Source of the DNA: Cellulosimicrobium terreum
Lineage (GTDB): Bacteria > Actinomycetota > Actinomycetes > Actinomycetales > Cellulomonadaceae
Reading direction: 5' to 3'
DNA length: 64,000 bases
NCBI GenBank assembly: GCA_014803435.1
Contig: JACYFD010000004.1
Location: 248,001 to 312,000 of the forward strand
Shown here piece by piece: positions 1 to 8,503 of the stretch. The notes beneath the pieces were generated by a model. That model ran no database searches. It saw nothing but the letters and a program-made list of their open reading frames with translations, and was not told the DNA's origin. A program made the translations under genes and the position numbers. Each line of letters starts with the position of its first letter. Position 1 is the stretch's first letter.

Positions 1-3
1 GCG

Positions 4-693
4 ATGGCGTGGGAGTCGCTGCCCGCGATCGTCGAAGGGCTCTGGCTGAACCTCCGGGTGTGGGTCGTCGCCGGCGTCGTCGGGACCGTGCTCGGGCTCG
101 GCCTGGCCGTCGCGCGCACGAGCCGCGTCCCCGCGCTCTTCCCGCTGCGCGCGTTCGCGATCGCGTACGTCGACCTGTTCCGGGGCGTGCCCCTGCTGCT
201 CGTCCTGCTGCTCGTCGGGTTCGGGCTCCCGGCGCTGCGCCTCCCGTGGCTCCCGACGTCCGGCGCGTTCCTCGGCGCGCTCGCGATCGTCCTGACCTAC
301 ACGGCGTACATCGCGGAGGTGTTCCGGGCGGGCATCGAGTCGGTCCACCCGTCCCAGGTCGCCGCCGCCCGCTCGCTCGGGCTGACCCGCACGCAGACGA
401 CGCGACGGGTCGTGCTGCCCCAGGCGCTGCGCAACGTCACCGCGCCGCTCGCGAACAACCTCGTCGCGCTCCAGAAGGACTCGGGGCTGATCTCCGTGCT
501 CGGCGCGGTCGACGCGATCCGGGCCGCGCAGATCGCGACGACGGGCAGCTACAACTTCACGCCGTACGTCGTCGCGGGCGTCCTGTTCTTCCTCGTGTCG
601 TTCCCGCTCACGCGCGCGGTCGACGCCTACCAGTCGCGGCGCGGCTGGGGCCGCTCGATCGCGACCGTGAGCGGGGCGGGGGACATCCGATGA
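4..693 (+). CDS. Amino-acid ABC transporter permease (HisM/GlnP family)
   Basis: Inner-membrane subunit of a polar amino-acid importer. The 229-residue protein has about five hydrophobic segments and the cytoplasmic EAA loop at residues 120-143 (AAARSLG, then VVLPQALR), which docks onto the ATPase. The next gene overlaps its stop by four bases (ATGA) and encodes that ATPase, so the two are co-translated. The substrate-binding protein is not in view and is probably just left of the window. The ATG at base 4 gives a normal family length, but the true start could lie upstream of the window edge. Substrate cannot be read from sequence. Confidence 0.9.
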   Translation: MAWESLPAIVEGLWLNLRVWVVAGVVGTVLGLGLAVARTSRVPALFPLRAFAIAYVDLFRGVPLLLVLLLVGFGLPALRLPWLPTSGAFLGALAIVLTYTAYIAEVFRAGIESVHPSQVAAARSLGLTRTQTTRRVVLPQALRNVTAPLANNLVALQKDSGLISVLGAVDAIRAAQIATTGSYNFTPYVVAGVLFFLVSFPLTRAVDAYQSRRGWGRSIATVSGAGDIR

Positions 694-1436
694 GCCACCT
701 GCTGTCGCTGCGCGGCGTGCGCAAGACGTACCCGGGCGGTCCCGAGCGTCGCGTCGTGCTCGACGGCATCGACCTCGACGTGGACCGGCACCGCTGCGTG
801 GTGCTCGTCGGGGCGTCCGGCTCGGGGAAGTCGACCCTCCTGCGCGTGGTCAACCTGCTCGACGAGATCGACGACGGCGAGATCCTGCTCGACGGCCAGG
901 ACGTCGCCGACCCGCGCCTGGACGCGAACGCCGTGCGCGCCCGCATGGGCATGGTGTTCCAGGCGTACAACCTCTTCCCGCACATGCGCGTGCTCGACAA
1001 CGTCACGCTCGCGCCGCGCCTCGTGCACGGGCGGTCGCGGGACGAGGCCGAGGATGCGGCGGTCACGATGCTGCGCCGCGTCGGGCTGGGGCACAAGACC
1101 AGCAACTACCCGGACCAGCTCTCCGGCGGCGAGCAGCAGCGGGCCGCCATCGCTCGCGCCCTCGTGAACGAGCCCGAGCTCCTGCTGCTCGACGAGGTGA
1201 CGTCCGCCCTGGACCCGGAGCTCGTCGGCGAGGTGCTCGACCTCCTCGCGGAGCTGCGCGCCGAGGGCAGGACGATGCTCGTCGCGACGCACGAGATGGG
1301 CTTCGCGCGGCGTGTCGCCGACGAGGTGTGCTTCCTCCACGACGGGCGCGTCCACGAGCGCGGCGCTCCCGAGCAGGTCCTCGGCGACCCGCAGCGCGAG
1401 CGCACGCGCGCGTTCCTGCGCCGCCTCCACTCCTGA
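690..1436 (+). CDS. Amino-acid ABC transporter ATP-binding protein (GlnQ/HisP family)
   Basis: ATPase of the same importer, 248 residues. Walker A is GASGSGKST near residue 38, the Q-loop is in MVFQAYNLFPH, the ABC signature is LSGGEQQR, Walker B is LLLLDEVTSALD and the switch histidine is in VATHEMGF. The NLFPHM stretch after the Q-loop is typical of the polar amino-acid subfamily. The start is set by the ATGA overlap with the permease stop. Four bases after its stop a 63-bp palindrome begins, which probably terminates the transcript. Confidence 0.95.
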   Translation: MSHLLSLRGVRKTYPGGPERRVVLDGIDLDVDRHRCVVLVGASGSGKSTLLRVVNLLDEIDDGEILLDGQDVADPRLDANAVRARMGMVFQAYNLFPHMRVLDNVTLAPRLVHGRSRDEAEDAAVTMLRRVGLGHKTSNYPDQLSGGEQQRAAIARALVNEPELLLLDEVTSALDPELVGEVLDLLAELRAEGRTMLVATHEMGFARRVADEVCFLHDGRVHERGAPEQVLGDPQRERTRAFLRRLHS

Positions 1437-1440
1437 CCCC

Positions 1441-1503
1441 GCCGAGCACGACCTGAGGGTCGTTCCGAGCGTCTTCGCGACCTTCAGGTCGTGCTCGACG
1501 GCG
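1441..1503. repeat. 63-bp palindromic repeat, copy A (terminator-like)
   Basis: Begins four bases after the ABC ATPase stop codon. Arms GAGCACGACCTGAGGGTCG and CGACCTTCAGGTCGTGCTC pair at 18 of 19 positions. A second copy lies at 31225-31287; by eye the two agree at 49 of 63 positions without gaps, and the second also starts just after a stop codon (three bases). The position suggests a rho-independent terminator or mRNA-end structure. Similarity over the whole unit, including the flanks GCCGAG and GACGGCG, suggests a dispersed repeat family. Confidence 0.8.
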
Positions 1504-1620
1504 CTGATACGATCCCGCCAGCGTCGCGTGCCGGTGGCGGACCACGTCAGGCATGGAGGCGCCGAACCCGGAAGGGGGTGCCCGTGCGCCACGTACGGAC
1601 CCTTTCCTCGTTCCGCACCC

Positions 1621-2127
1621 GTGGGTGAGGGCGAGAAGACCAGGCTCGTGGCCTGGTACGACGAGATGAAGGCCGTGCACGGCAGGCTGCGCCGAGCGCT
1701 CGAGCTGGTCCTGGACACCGCGGGCCCAGACCGCAGGCCCGCGGGGGCCGCACCGGCGGCCGACGCGTCGCTCGACGACCTGCTCGTGTACTGCCGTGGC
1801 TTCTGCACCGCGTTGACGCGCCACCACACGAGCGAGGACACGGTGCTCTTCCCCGAGCTCGAGCACCGGCACCCCGAGCTCGGCGCGACCCTGCGCGCGC
1901 TGCGGCAGGACCACAGCATGATCGCCTACCTCGTCACGGACCTCGAGCAGACGGTCGACCGGGCCCGGGAGCCCGGCCCCGGCGGGAGCGAGGCGGTCCT
2001 GCGCCACCTCGAGGGCGTCGGCGCGATCATGGAGTCGCACTTCCGCTACGAGGAGAAGGCGCTCGGCGAGGTGCTCACGGCGCTCGACCTGGACGCGGCG
2101 CGCGAGGTGGTGCTGGGCCCGCTCTGA
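1621..2127 (+). CDS. Hemerythrin HHE-domain protein
   Basis: Four-helix-bundle protein of the hemerythrin type, about 168 residues. Histidine and acidic residues that could hold a di-iron centre occur in order: [29 protein letters not shown] and HFRYEEKAL. Members bind oxygen, sense nitric oxide or store iron; nothing here decides which. The start is uncertain: GTG 1621 fits the usual N-terminus but has no ribosome binding site; in-frame GTG 1528 would give 199 residues and lies 14 bases after an extended -10 (TGATACGAT, 1505-1513). The frame is open further left, but that part is low-complexity and overlaps the ABC gene. Confidence 0.8.
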   Translation: MGEGEKTRLVAWYDEMKAVHGRLRRALELVLDTAGPDRRPAGAAPAADASLDDLLVYCRGFCTALTRHHTSEDTVLFPELEHRHPELGATLRALRQDHSMIAYLVTDLEQTVDRAREPGPGGSEAVLRHLEGVGAIMESHFRYEEKALGEVLTALDLDAAREVVLGPL

Positions 2128-2161
2128 GGAACGGCGCGACGAGTCCTGGGAGAGTGGGGGA

Positions 2162-4048
2162 ATGGTCAACCGCCTCGCCGACGCCGTGAGCCCGTACCTG
2201 CGCCTGCACGCCGACAACCCGGTGGACTGGTACCCGTGGGGGGCCGAGGCGTTCGCGGAGGCGCGGCGCCGCGACGTGCCCGTCATGGTCTCCGTCGGGT
2301 ACGCCACCTGCCACTGGTGCCACGTCATGGCACGCGAGAGCTTCTCCGACGCGACGATCGGCGCGGTGCTGCGCTCGGGCTTCGTCGCCGTGAAGGTCGA
2401 CCGCGAGGAGCACCCGGACGTCGACGCGAGCCTCATGGCCGCCGCGAGCGCGTTCACCCAGGACCTCGGCTGGCCGCTCACGGTGTTCACCACGCCCGAC
2501 GGCGCCCCGTTCTACGCGGGCACCTACTGGCCACCCACGCCCGTGGCGGGGCGGCCGGCCTTCCGGGACGTGCTCGACGCCGTCGGGCAGGCCTGGGAGC
2601 TGCGGCGCGACCAGGTGAGCGAGACGGGAGCGCTGGTCCGCCAGGCGCTCCAGGAGGCCGCCGCGGTCCCCGCCACTGACGGCCCGACGGCGGAGCAGGC
2701 CCCGGTGGCGGCGCTCGTCGCGGCGGCCCTCGACCGGATCGAGGCCTCGGAGGATCGGATCCACGGCGGGTTCGGTGGCGCACCGAAGTTCCCGGTCGTC
2801 CCCGCCCTCGAGCTGCTGCTCGACGTGGCGGCGTCGTCCGTCGTCACGCCGGACGTGGCGGCGCGTGCCCTCGCCCTCGCCGGTCGTGCGGTCGACGCGA
2901 TGGCCGCGAGCCCGCTCCGTGACCCGGTCGAGGGTGGCTTCTTCCGGTACGCGACCCGGCCGGACTGGTCGGAGCCGCACTACGAGCGGATGCTCTACGA
3001 CAACGCGCAGCTGCTGTCGGCGTGCACGACGCTCGCCGTGCTCCGCCCGGGCCCCGGGCCGCGCGAGGTCGCGACGGGGATCGGGCGATTCCTGACGGCC
3101 GTGCTGCGCGTGCCGAGCGGCGCCTTCGCGAGCGCCCAGGACAGCGAGTCGACGATCGACGGCCGCCGCGTGGAGGGCGGGTACTACCTCCTGCCGCCCG
3201 CCGACCGCGCGCACCACGAGGCCCCTCCGCTCGACGCCAAGGTCCTCACCGGCTGGAACGGGCTCGCGATCGAGGCCCTCGCGCGCGCCGGGCACCACCT
3301 CGACGAGCCAGACCTGCTCGATGCCGCCCGCACCGCAGCGGACGCGCTCCTCGCCGCGCACGTGCGCCCCGACGGCTCGCTCGCCCGCGCGTCGGTCGAC
3401 GGCCGGGTCTCGGACGCCGTCGCCACCCTCGAGGACCACGGTGCGTTCGCGTCCGCCCTCCTGGTGCTGGGCGGGGTGCTGGCCGAGCCGCGCTACCTGC
3501 GCGAGGGGCTGCGGCTCGTCGCGGCGACCGTGGGTGAGGACGGCCGGCTGCGTGCGCCGGACGGGTCGGACCCCGTGCTCGTCTCGCTCGGTCTCGACGC
3601 GGGAGGGACCGCCGACCCCTCGGAGGGAGCCGTCCCCTCGGGGCCGACGCTCGCCGCGCGCGCCGCCCTCCTCGCGCACCTCGCGACCGGGGAGCCGCGC
3701 TACCGCGACGCGGCCGCCACGCACGTGGCGGCGGCAGGCGACGCGGCGGCGCGGCCGCTGGCGGCGGCCGGCGTGCTGCGCCTCGCCGTCGGGCTCGCGG
3801 AGCCGCCTCACCAGCTCGTGCTCGTGGAGCAGCGGGCTGCGCGCGAGTCCATGCTGGCGGCGGCCCGCGGCTGGTACCACCCAGGAGCGCTGCTCCTGTC
3901 CGCGGACCCGGTCGACGCGGCCGCGCTCGCGGAGGCCGGGGTGGCGGCGTTCACCGGGCGAGGCCCGGGCGCGTACGTGTGCGTGGACGACGTGTGCCGG
4001 CTGCCGGTGCACGACGCGGAAGCGCTGAGCGCGCTGGTCGCACGCTGA
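2162..4048 (+). CDS. YyaL/DUF255 protein: thioredoxin-like domain plus six-hairpin domain
   Basis: Cytosolic 628-residue protein of the widespread YyaL/SPATA20 family. The first 160 residues are the thioredoxin-like DUF255 domain, with the opening [24 protein letters not shown] and redox motif CHWCHVM at residues 50-56. The rest resembles the alpha/alpha six-hairpin fold of N-acyl-glucosamine epimerases. No substrate is established for the family. ATG 2162 follows GGGAGAG with good spacing. It is somewhat shorter than the usual 650-700 residues, but the end is intact. Confidence 0.92.
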   Translation: MVNRLADAVSPYLRLHADNPVDWYPWGAEAFAEARRRDVPVMVSVGYATCHWCHVMARESFSDATIGAVLRSGFVAVKVDREEHPDVDASLMAAASAFTQDLGWPLTVFTTPDGAPFYAGTYWPPTPVAGRPAFRDVLDAVGQAWELRRDQVSETGALVRQALQEAAAVPATDGPTAEQAPVAALVAAALDRIEASEDRIHGGFGGAPKFPVVPALELLLDVAASSVVTPDVAARALALAGRAVDAMAASPLRDPVEGGFFRYATRPDWSEPHYERMLYDNAQLLSACTTLAVLRPGPGPREVATGIGRFLTAVLRVPSGAFASAQDSESTIDGRRVEGGYYLLPPADRAHHEAPPLDAKVLTGWNGLAIEALARAGHHLDEPDLLDAARTAADALLAAHVRPDGSLARASVDGRVSDAVATLEDHGAFASALLVLGGVLAEPRYLREGLRLVAATVGEDGRLRAPDGSDPVLVSLGLDAGGTADPSEGAVPSGPTLAARAALLAHLATGEPRYRDAAATHVAAAGDAAARPLAAAGVLRLAVGLAEPPHQLVLVEQRAARESMLAAARGWYHPGALLLSADPVDAAALAEAGVAAFTGRGPGAYVCVDDVCRLPVHDAEALSALVAR

Positions 4049-4180
4049 CGAACGGTCGGGACGGGGGTCGCGGAGCCGCCCTGGTGCGGGGCGCGGATCG
4101 ACCGGCCGGGGCGCATGATGGGAGGGACGGTGTGGGTCGCGGCCCAGCGGCCCGCGGGGGCGTCGGCCTGGGGAGGCACG

Positions 4181-4657
4181 ATGAGAGCAACGGTCGGGGA
4201 CAGGATCGTCACGGCGTCCGGGGTCGTCGGAGGTGCGGTGCGCGACGGTGTCGTCGTGGAGCTGCGGCACGACGACGGCGCCCCGCCCTACCTCGTCGAG
4301 TGGTCGGACACGGGGGAGCGCACCCTCGTGTACCCGGGCACGGACAGCTACGTCGAGCACGTGGCGGGAGCGGCGACGGGGTCGGGGGACGACGCCACGA
4401 AGGTGTGGCGAGTACAGGTGAGCGTGGTGGAGTCGGCGGGGCGCACGACCGCGGAGGCCGTCCTCGTGGCGGACTCCGCCGAGCACCTGCGGACGGTCGG
4501 GCGCGCCAGGCGGGACCCGCACGACGCGGACGTCCCGGTCATCGGGGACGAGATCGCGGTCGGTCGCGCGCTGCGGCGCCTCGCGGACCGGCTGCTCGAC
4601 GACGCGGAGTCGGGCATCGCGTCGTCGACCGGTGCGCCGGCGCACGTCCACCTGTGA
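4181..4657 (+). CDS. DUF1918-DUF1876 fusion protein
   Basis: 158-residue protein made of two small actinobacterial domains usually found as separate proteins. Residues 1-60 are DUF1918 (MRATVGDRIV, then EWSDTGERTLVYPG). Residues 70-145 match DUF1876 (VWRVQVSVVESAGRTTAEAVL, then GRARRDP..VPVIGDEIAVGRAL). Function is unknown; a dsRNA-binding-like fold has been suggested for DUF1876. ATG 4181 follows GGGAGG. The stop overlaps the acylphosphatase start by four bases (GTGA), so the two are probably co-translated. Confidence 0.82.
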   Translation: MRATVGDRIVTASGVVGGAVRDGVVVELRHDDGAPPYLVEWSDTGERTLVYPGTDSYVEHVAGAATGSGDDATKVWRVQVSVVESAGRTTAEAVLVADSAEHLRTVGRARRDPHDADVPVIGDEIAVGRALRRLADRLLDDAESGIASSTGAPAHVHL

Positions 4658-4932
4658 CGGGTGCGCGCGCGACGTCCCACGTCGTCGTGCACGGGCACGT
4701 GCAGGGGGTCGGCTTCCGCTGGGCGACACGCGCCAGGCTGGCGGAGCTCGGCCTCGACGGCGCAGCGACGAACCGCGACGACGGCACCGTGGAGGTGGTC
4801 GCCTCCGGCGATCAGGACGCGCTGGACGAGCTCGCGCGGTGGCTGCGCGGGGGCGGTACGCCCGGGCGTGTCACGGGCGTCGACGTGCCGGGCGACGCCG
4901 ACCGGCGCCGAGGTCCCGGCGCACCGCCCTGA
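4654..4932 (+). CDS. acyP: Acylphosphatase
   Basis: Small cytosolic enzyme (92 residues) that hydrolyses carboxyl-phosphate bonds such as those of acetyl phosphate. The substrate loop GHVQGVGFRWATR carries the conserved arginine, and the downstream ATNRDDGTVEVVASG carries the conserved asparagine. The GTG start overlaps the preceding stop as GTGA. The C-terminus is short and charged (DRRRGPGAPP). Confidence 0.92.
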   Translation: MTGARATSHVVVHGHVQGVGFRWATRARLAELGLDGAATNRDDGTVEVVASGDQDALDELARWLRGGGTPGRVTGVDVPGDADRRRGPGAPP

Positions 4933-5012
4933 GCGGTGCATCAGCGCGCGCCGCTCGTCCCTCCCTCGTGGTGTCCCCCGCCGACGGGGCCGGGGCGATC
5001 ACGGGAGGCGTC

Positions 5013-6146
5013 ATGAAGCGGCTGGTGCTGTGCTGCGACGGCACGTGGAACTCACCGGTGAACGCGAGCGTGTCGAACATCGAGAAGATCGCCCGGTCCG
5101 TGCACACGGGGATCGCCGCGGACGGTGTCCAGCAGATGGTGTTCTCCGTGGAGGGCGTCGGTGCGAACGGCTACCTGCTCGACCGGGTCCTGGGTGGCGC
5201 GTTCGGGTACGGGCTGACGCGCAACGTCGTCGAGGGGTACCGCCACCTCGCGCTCAACTACGAGCCGGGCGACAAGGTCTACGTCTTCGGGTTCAGCCGT
5301 GGTGCGTACACCGCGCGCAGCGTGGTCGGGATGATCGCGACGGTCGGTCTGCTGACCCCGGACGATCTCGCGCGGGACCACCTGGCCGAGGCCGAGGAGA
5401 TCTACCGCACCGCCGACCCGGAGGAGCGTCGAGAGCGGGCGGCGACGTTTCGCGCTGCCCACTGCCACCCGACGACACCGGTCGCGTTCCTCGGCGTCTT
5501 CGACACGGTCGGTGCGCTCGGCGTCCCCGGGCTCTCGCGGCGGCGCAGCCGGTTCCACAACCTGCAGCTGTCGACCGAGGTGGAGTGCGCGCGCCAGGCG
5601 CTCGCGATCGACGACCGCCGCATCACGTTCGAGCCGTGCCTGTGGGACGTCCCCGAGTCCATGGCCGCGCGGGTCAAGCAGGTGTGGTTCCCCGGCGCGC
5701 ACAGCGACGTCGGCGGGGGTGCTCCGGCGCGTGCCCTGTCCGACACGGCGCTGTTGTGGATGGTCGACGAGGCGAGCGAGCAGGGGCTCGTGTTCGACCG
5801 GCCTCGGCTGCGTGCGCAGCTGAGCGACGAGGACAAGCTGCGGTGCGTCAACCGACCCGGGGCCCTGTTCGGGTCGATCAACCTCGTCAAGCGCCTGCGG
5901 CGGCGGCCACGCTTCCGCGGGAGCCGACGGGTTCTCGCCGGGGTCCCGGTGCCGGTGGACCACGTCGACGCCGTGTACCTCGCGCAGACGGCGGACCGCT
6001 TGTTCTCCGACACCGCGTCCGAGTACGCCCGGTGTGCGCGCAACATCGCCTGGTGGAGCGAGACGGCGGGTGACGCCCTGCCTCGCCGCGTCGAGCCGGT
6101 GCCCGGCGGTGCGACCGAGTCGCGCCCGTTCGTCCTCGCGAGATAG
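5013..6146 (+). CDS. DUF2235 alpha/beta-hydrolase (Tle1-like lipase fold)
   Basis: 377-residue protein with the DUF2235 fold seen in type VI phospholipase effectors and in many housekeeping bacterial proteins. The opening KRLVLCCDGTWN is the family signature. The nucleophile elbow GFSRGAYTARS lies near residues 92-102 (Ser about 95); acid and histidine candidates are in VFDTVGALG and FPGAHSDVGGG. There is no signal peptide and no type VI gene nearby, so an intracellular hydrolase is more likely than a toxin. ATG 5013 follows GGGAGG. Substrate unknown. Confidence 0.88.
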   Translation: MKRLVLCCDGTWNSPVNASVSNIEKIARSVHTGIAADGVQQMVFSVEGVGANGYLLDRVLGGAFGYGLTRNVVEGYRHLALNYEPGDKVYVFGFSRGAYTARSVVGMIATVGLLTPDDLARDHLAEAEEIYRTADPEERRERAATFRAAHCHPTTPVAFLGVFDTVGALGVPGLSRRRSRFHNLQLSTEVECARQALAIDDRRITFEPCLWDVPESMAARVKQVWFPGAHSDVGGGAPARALSDTALLWMVDEASEQGLVFDRPRLRAQLSDEDKLRCVNRPGALFGSINLVKRLRRRPRFRGSRRVLAGVPVPVDHVDAVYLAQTADRLFSDTASEYARCARNIAWWSETAGDALPRRVEPVPGGATESRPFVLAR

Positions 6147-6199
6147 GGGCTGCCGGAACCGCCCGGGCGAGACCGGGGCCGGCGTGACACGCTGTGACC

Positions 6200-6733
6200 A
6201 TGAGCGAGTCGATCCCGGCCACCGACGACCGACTCGTCCCCGTGGACGCCCACGTGCTCGGCGACCCGGACGCGCCCGTGACGATCGTCGAGTTCGGCGA
6301 CGTGGAGTGCCCGTACTGCCGTGCGGCGGCACCGGTCCTGCACGACGTCGTGACGTCGTCGGGCGGCCGGGTGCGGCTCGTCTTCCGGCACTTCCCGCTG
6401 TTCGAGGTCCATCCGCACGCGCTGACGGGCGCGCTCGCCCTCGAGGTGGCAGGTGCGCAGGGCAAGTTCTGGCCGATGCACGACGTGCTGTTCGCGCACC
6501 AGGACCGGCTTGACGACGCGAGCCTCGCCGGTCTCGCGGAGAGCCTGGGTGTCGACGGCGCGTCGGTCGTCGGCGAAGCCGCGCAGAACAGCGCTGGGGT
6601 GGTCCGGCGTGACTACGCGGACGCGCTCGCGCTCGGCGTTCAGGGCACGCCGACCCTCTTCGTGAACGGCGTGCGCTATCGGGGCAAGGTCACGGCCGAG
6701 GGCCTGCGTGCGGCGATCGACGCCGCGCGGTAG
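6200..6733 (+). CDS. DsbA-family thioredoxin-fold protein
   Basis: 177-residue protein of the DsbA/FrnE group: CPYC redox motif at about residues 37-40, helical insert in the middle and cis-proline loop GVQGTPTLFVNGV. No signal peptide is visible, so it may act in the cytosol. Proteins of this shape often sit beside or fused to NhaA antiporters in actinobacteria; here nhaA is immediately downstream in convergent orientation, seven bases away. ATG 6200 is chosen; an in-frame GTG is six bases earlier. Confidence 0.88.
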   Translation: MSESIPATDDRLVPVDAHVLGDPDAPVTIVEFGDVECPYCRAAAPVLHDVVTSSGGRVRLVFRHFPLFEVHPHALTGALALEVAGAQGKFWPMHDVLFAHQDRLDDASLAGLAESLGVDGASVVGEAAQNSAGVVRRDYADALALGVQGTPTLFVNGVRYRGKVTAEGLRAAIDAAR

Positions 6734-6739
6734 CGCCGG

Positions 6740-8152
6740 TCAGGGTGCCGGGGTCCGCCACGGGAGCGGGGGGAGCTCCGGCGGTGGGCCGGCGGAGCCC
6801 GGTGAGCACAGGGGCCAGCGTTCGCCGAACGCCCGCAGCGCGATCGAGCCGAGCACCGCGGCGACGAGGGACCCCGCGAGGATGCCGATCTTCGCCTGCT
6901 CGACCATCACCTCGTCGTCGAAGGCGAGCTCGGCGATGAAGAGCGAGATGGTGAAGCCGATGCCGGCGAGAGTCGCCCCGCCGAGCAGGTGCGAGTACCG
7001 GACCCGGCCGGGGAGGTCGCCCAGACCGAGGCGCAGGGCGAGCGCGGAGGCGCCGAAGATGCCGATCGCGTTGCCCGCGACGAGGGCCACCGCGACGCCG
7101 ATGGTCAGCGGTGACGTGGCCGCGGCGCGCAACGACTCGGCGTCGAGCTGCACCCCGGCGTTCGCGAGGCCGAACACGGGCACGACGAGGTAGGCGCTCC
7201 ACGGGTGCAGCACGCGCTGCAGCCGTTCGCTCGGGGCGACCGCCGCTCGTGCGGCCAGCTCCGTGAGGTGCTCGCGCTCCGCGGTCGTCTCCTGGGCGAG
7301 CCGCTTGGCGTACCTCGGGACGACCGCGACGTCGTCGGGCCGCGCCGAGCGGGAAGGTACGAGGAGCCCGACGAGCACGCCCGCGAGGGTCGCGTGCACG
7401 CCCGACGCGTACACGGCTCCCCACAGCGCGACCCCGACGAGCACGTACGGCGCGAGCCGCCACACCCCGAGCCAGCGCAGGACGACGATCGCGACGACGA
7501 GGACGGCCGCGACGACGAGGCCGGGCAGCCACACGGCGTCGGTGTAGAACAGGGCCATGACCGTGATGGCGCCGATGTCGTCCACCACGGCGAGCGTGAG
7601 CAGGAAGAGGCGCAGCTGGTCCGGGCAGCGCGGGCCGAACAGCGCGAGGATGCCGACGAGGAACGCGGTGTCGGTCGACATGACGACGCCCCACCCGTGC
7701 TGGGCGGGCGTCCCGGCGTTGAACGCCAGGTAGATCAGCGCCGGCACGACGAGCCCGCCGAGCGCGCCGAGCGCAGGGACGGCGACGCTGCGCCTGTTGC
7801 GCAGCTCGCCGCTCGTGACCTCACGGTTGATCTCGAGGCCGATGACGAGGAAGAAGACGGCCATGGCGGCGTCGTTCACCCAGTGGTGCAGGTCCATCTC
7901 GAACGTCCACGGTCCGACGTGCCATCCGGCCGTCGCCGACCACAGGGCGTCGTACGCGGGCGACCAGGGGGAGTTGGCCCAGACGAGCGCGGCGACGGTC
8001 GCGACCAGGAGCAGGACGGCGCCGCCGGCCTCGGTCGCCAGGAACGAGCGCAGCGAGGGGGCGACCGGTCGCAGCTGGACACGGAGCGGGGGTCCTGGTC
8101 GTGCGGGTACCTGCACGGGTGGGCGGGCGGACAGCGGGAGAGGTTCGGGCAC
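6740..8152 (-). CDS. nhaA: Na+/H+ antiporter NhaA (copy 1)
   Basis: Membrane antiporter of 470 residues exchanging Na+ for protons. About twelve hydrophobic segments; NhaA hallmarks are FFLVIGLEINREVTSGELRN, the segment with STDTAFLVGILALFG, and the ion-site pair in LTLAVVDDIGAI. The C-terminus carries GIGFTISLFIAELAF. The N-terminus is extended by about 30 Pro/Arg-rich residues. GTG 8152 follows GGAGG closely. A second, divergent NhaA is at 52369-53709. Confidence 0.95.
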   Translation of the reverse strand: MPEPLPLSARPPVQVPARPGPPLRVQLRPVAPSLRSFLATEAGGAVLLLVATVAALVWANSPWSPAYDALWSATAGWHVGPWTFEMDLHHWVNDAAMAVFFLVIGLEINREVTSGELRNRRSVAVPALGALGGLVVPALIYLAFNAGTPAQHGWGVVMSTDTAFLVGILALFGPRCPDQLRLFLLTLAVVDDIGAITVMALFYTDAVWLPGLVVAAVLVVAIVVLRWLGVWRLAPYVLVGVALWGAVYASGVHATLAGVLVGLLVPSRSARPDDVAVVPRYAKRLAQETTAEREHLTELAARAAVAPSERLQRVLHPWSAYLVVPVFGLANAGVQLDAESLRAAATSPLTIGVAVALVAGNAIGIFGASALALRLGLGDLPGRVRYSHLLGGATLAGIGFTISLFIAELAFDDEVMVEQAKIGILAGSLVAAVLGSIALRAFGERWPLCSPGSAGPPPELPPLPWRTPAP

Positions 8153-8247
8153 GGGGCCTCCGGACGCGCGGGCGGTTCTGCCGGGTCAACTCTCGCGGGC
8201 GCCGGTTCCTTCCGCAACGGGCGATCGACCGCGTGATTCAGCCCTGC

Positions 8248-8265
8248 TGTTCACATCGTGGAACA
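8248..8265. promoter_or_regulatory. Inverted repeat TGTTC-N8-GAACA, possible operator
   Basis: Perfect 5-8-5 inverted repeat in the intergenic region between nhaA and guanine deaminase, 15 bases upstream of the proposed -35 box. An overlapping GGAA-N6-TTCC lies at 8260-8273. The spacing resembles IclR-type sites. The binding protein is unknown, and the site could serve either divergent gene. Confidence 0.4.
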
Positions 8266-8280
8266 AGTCTTCCGAAATGC

Positions 8281-8309
8281 TTGTGCTCCACGTCACGTCG
8301 GAGTAGCGT
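8281..8309 (+). promoter_or_regulatory. Candidate promoter of the guanine deaminase-permease operon
   Basis: TTGTGC, 17-base spacer, TAGCGT. The -10 keeps the T1, A2 and T6 positions; the -35 has the leading TTG. A start near 8316 would give a leader of about 188 nucleotides. Confidence 0.45.
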
Positions 8310-8315
8310 CACGAC

Positions 8316-8503
8316 TGCCAACGGCGGGCCCGGGCCGAGCGAGAGCTCGGTGGTCGACGCGATCGACCCGACACCGGTAGCTACCAACCAGGCGGAGTAC
8401 TGACAACTCGCCTGCAGCGGCCCGCCGGCCGTCCCGCCTCGACGTCGAGAACGGGACCCACGGTCGGGGCACCGGGTCGCTGCCCGAACCGTGGAGACTC
8501 ACC
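8316..8503 (+). promoter_or_regulatory. Structured 5' leader of guanine deaminase; riboswitch-like
   Basis: Five consecutive hairpins can be drawn: CCGAGC/GCTCGG with a GAGA tetraloop (8335-8350); GGTCGA/TCGACC (8352-8368); a 9-bp stem with one bulge (8389-8414); GTCCCG/CGGGAC with inner CTCGA/TCGAG (8431-8457); and a 12-of-14 stem at 8458-8494 that starts where the fourth ends. The 3' arm of the last hairpin overlaps the ribosome binding site GGAG (8493-8496), seven bases before ATG 8504, so folding could block translation. I do not recognise a known riboswitch class. Confidence 0.5.

Noticed and set aside
1584-1628. Short GTG-started frame after AAGGGGG upstream of the hemerythrin gene
   Set aside because: Only 14 codons, no amino-acid bias of an attenuator, and no alternative hairpins downstream.
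2075-4729. 884-residue open frame on the minus strand
   Set aside because: Antisense to the YyaL gene; Arg/Gly/Pro-rich with no domain. GC bias keeps the opposite frame free of stops.
5013-6146. Type VI effector/immunity pair
   Set aside because: No VgrG, PAAR, signal sequence or immunity-like neighbour; DUF2235 alone is not enough.
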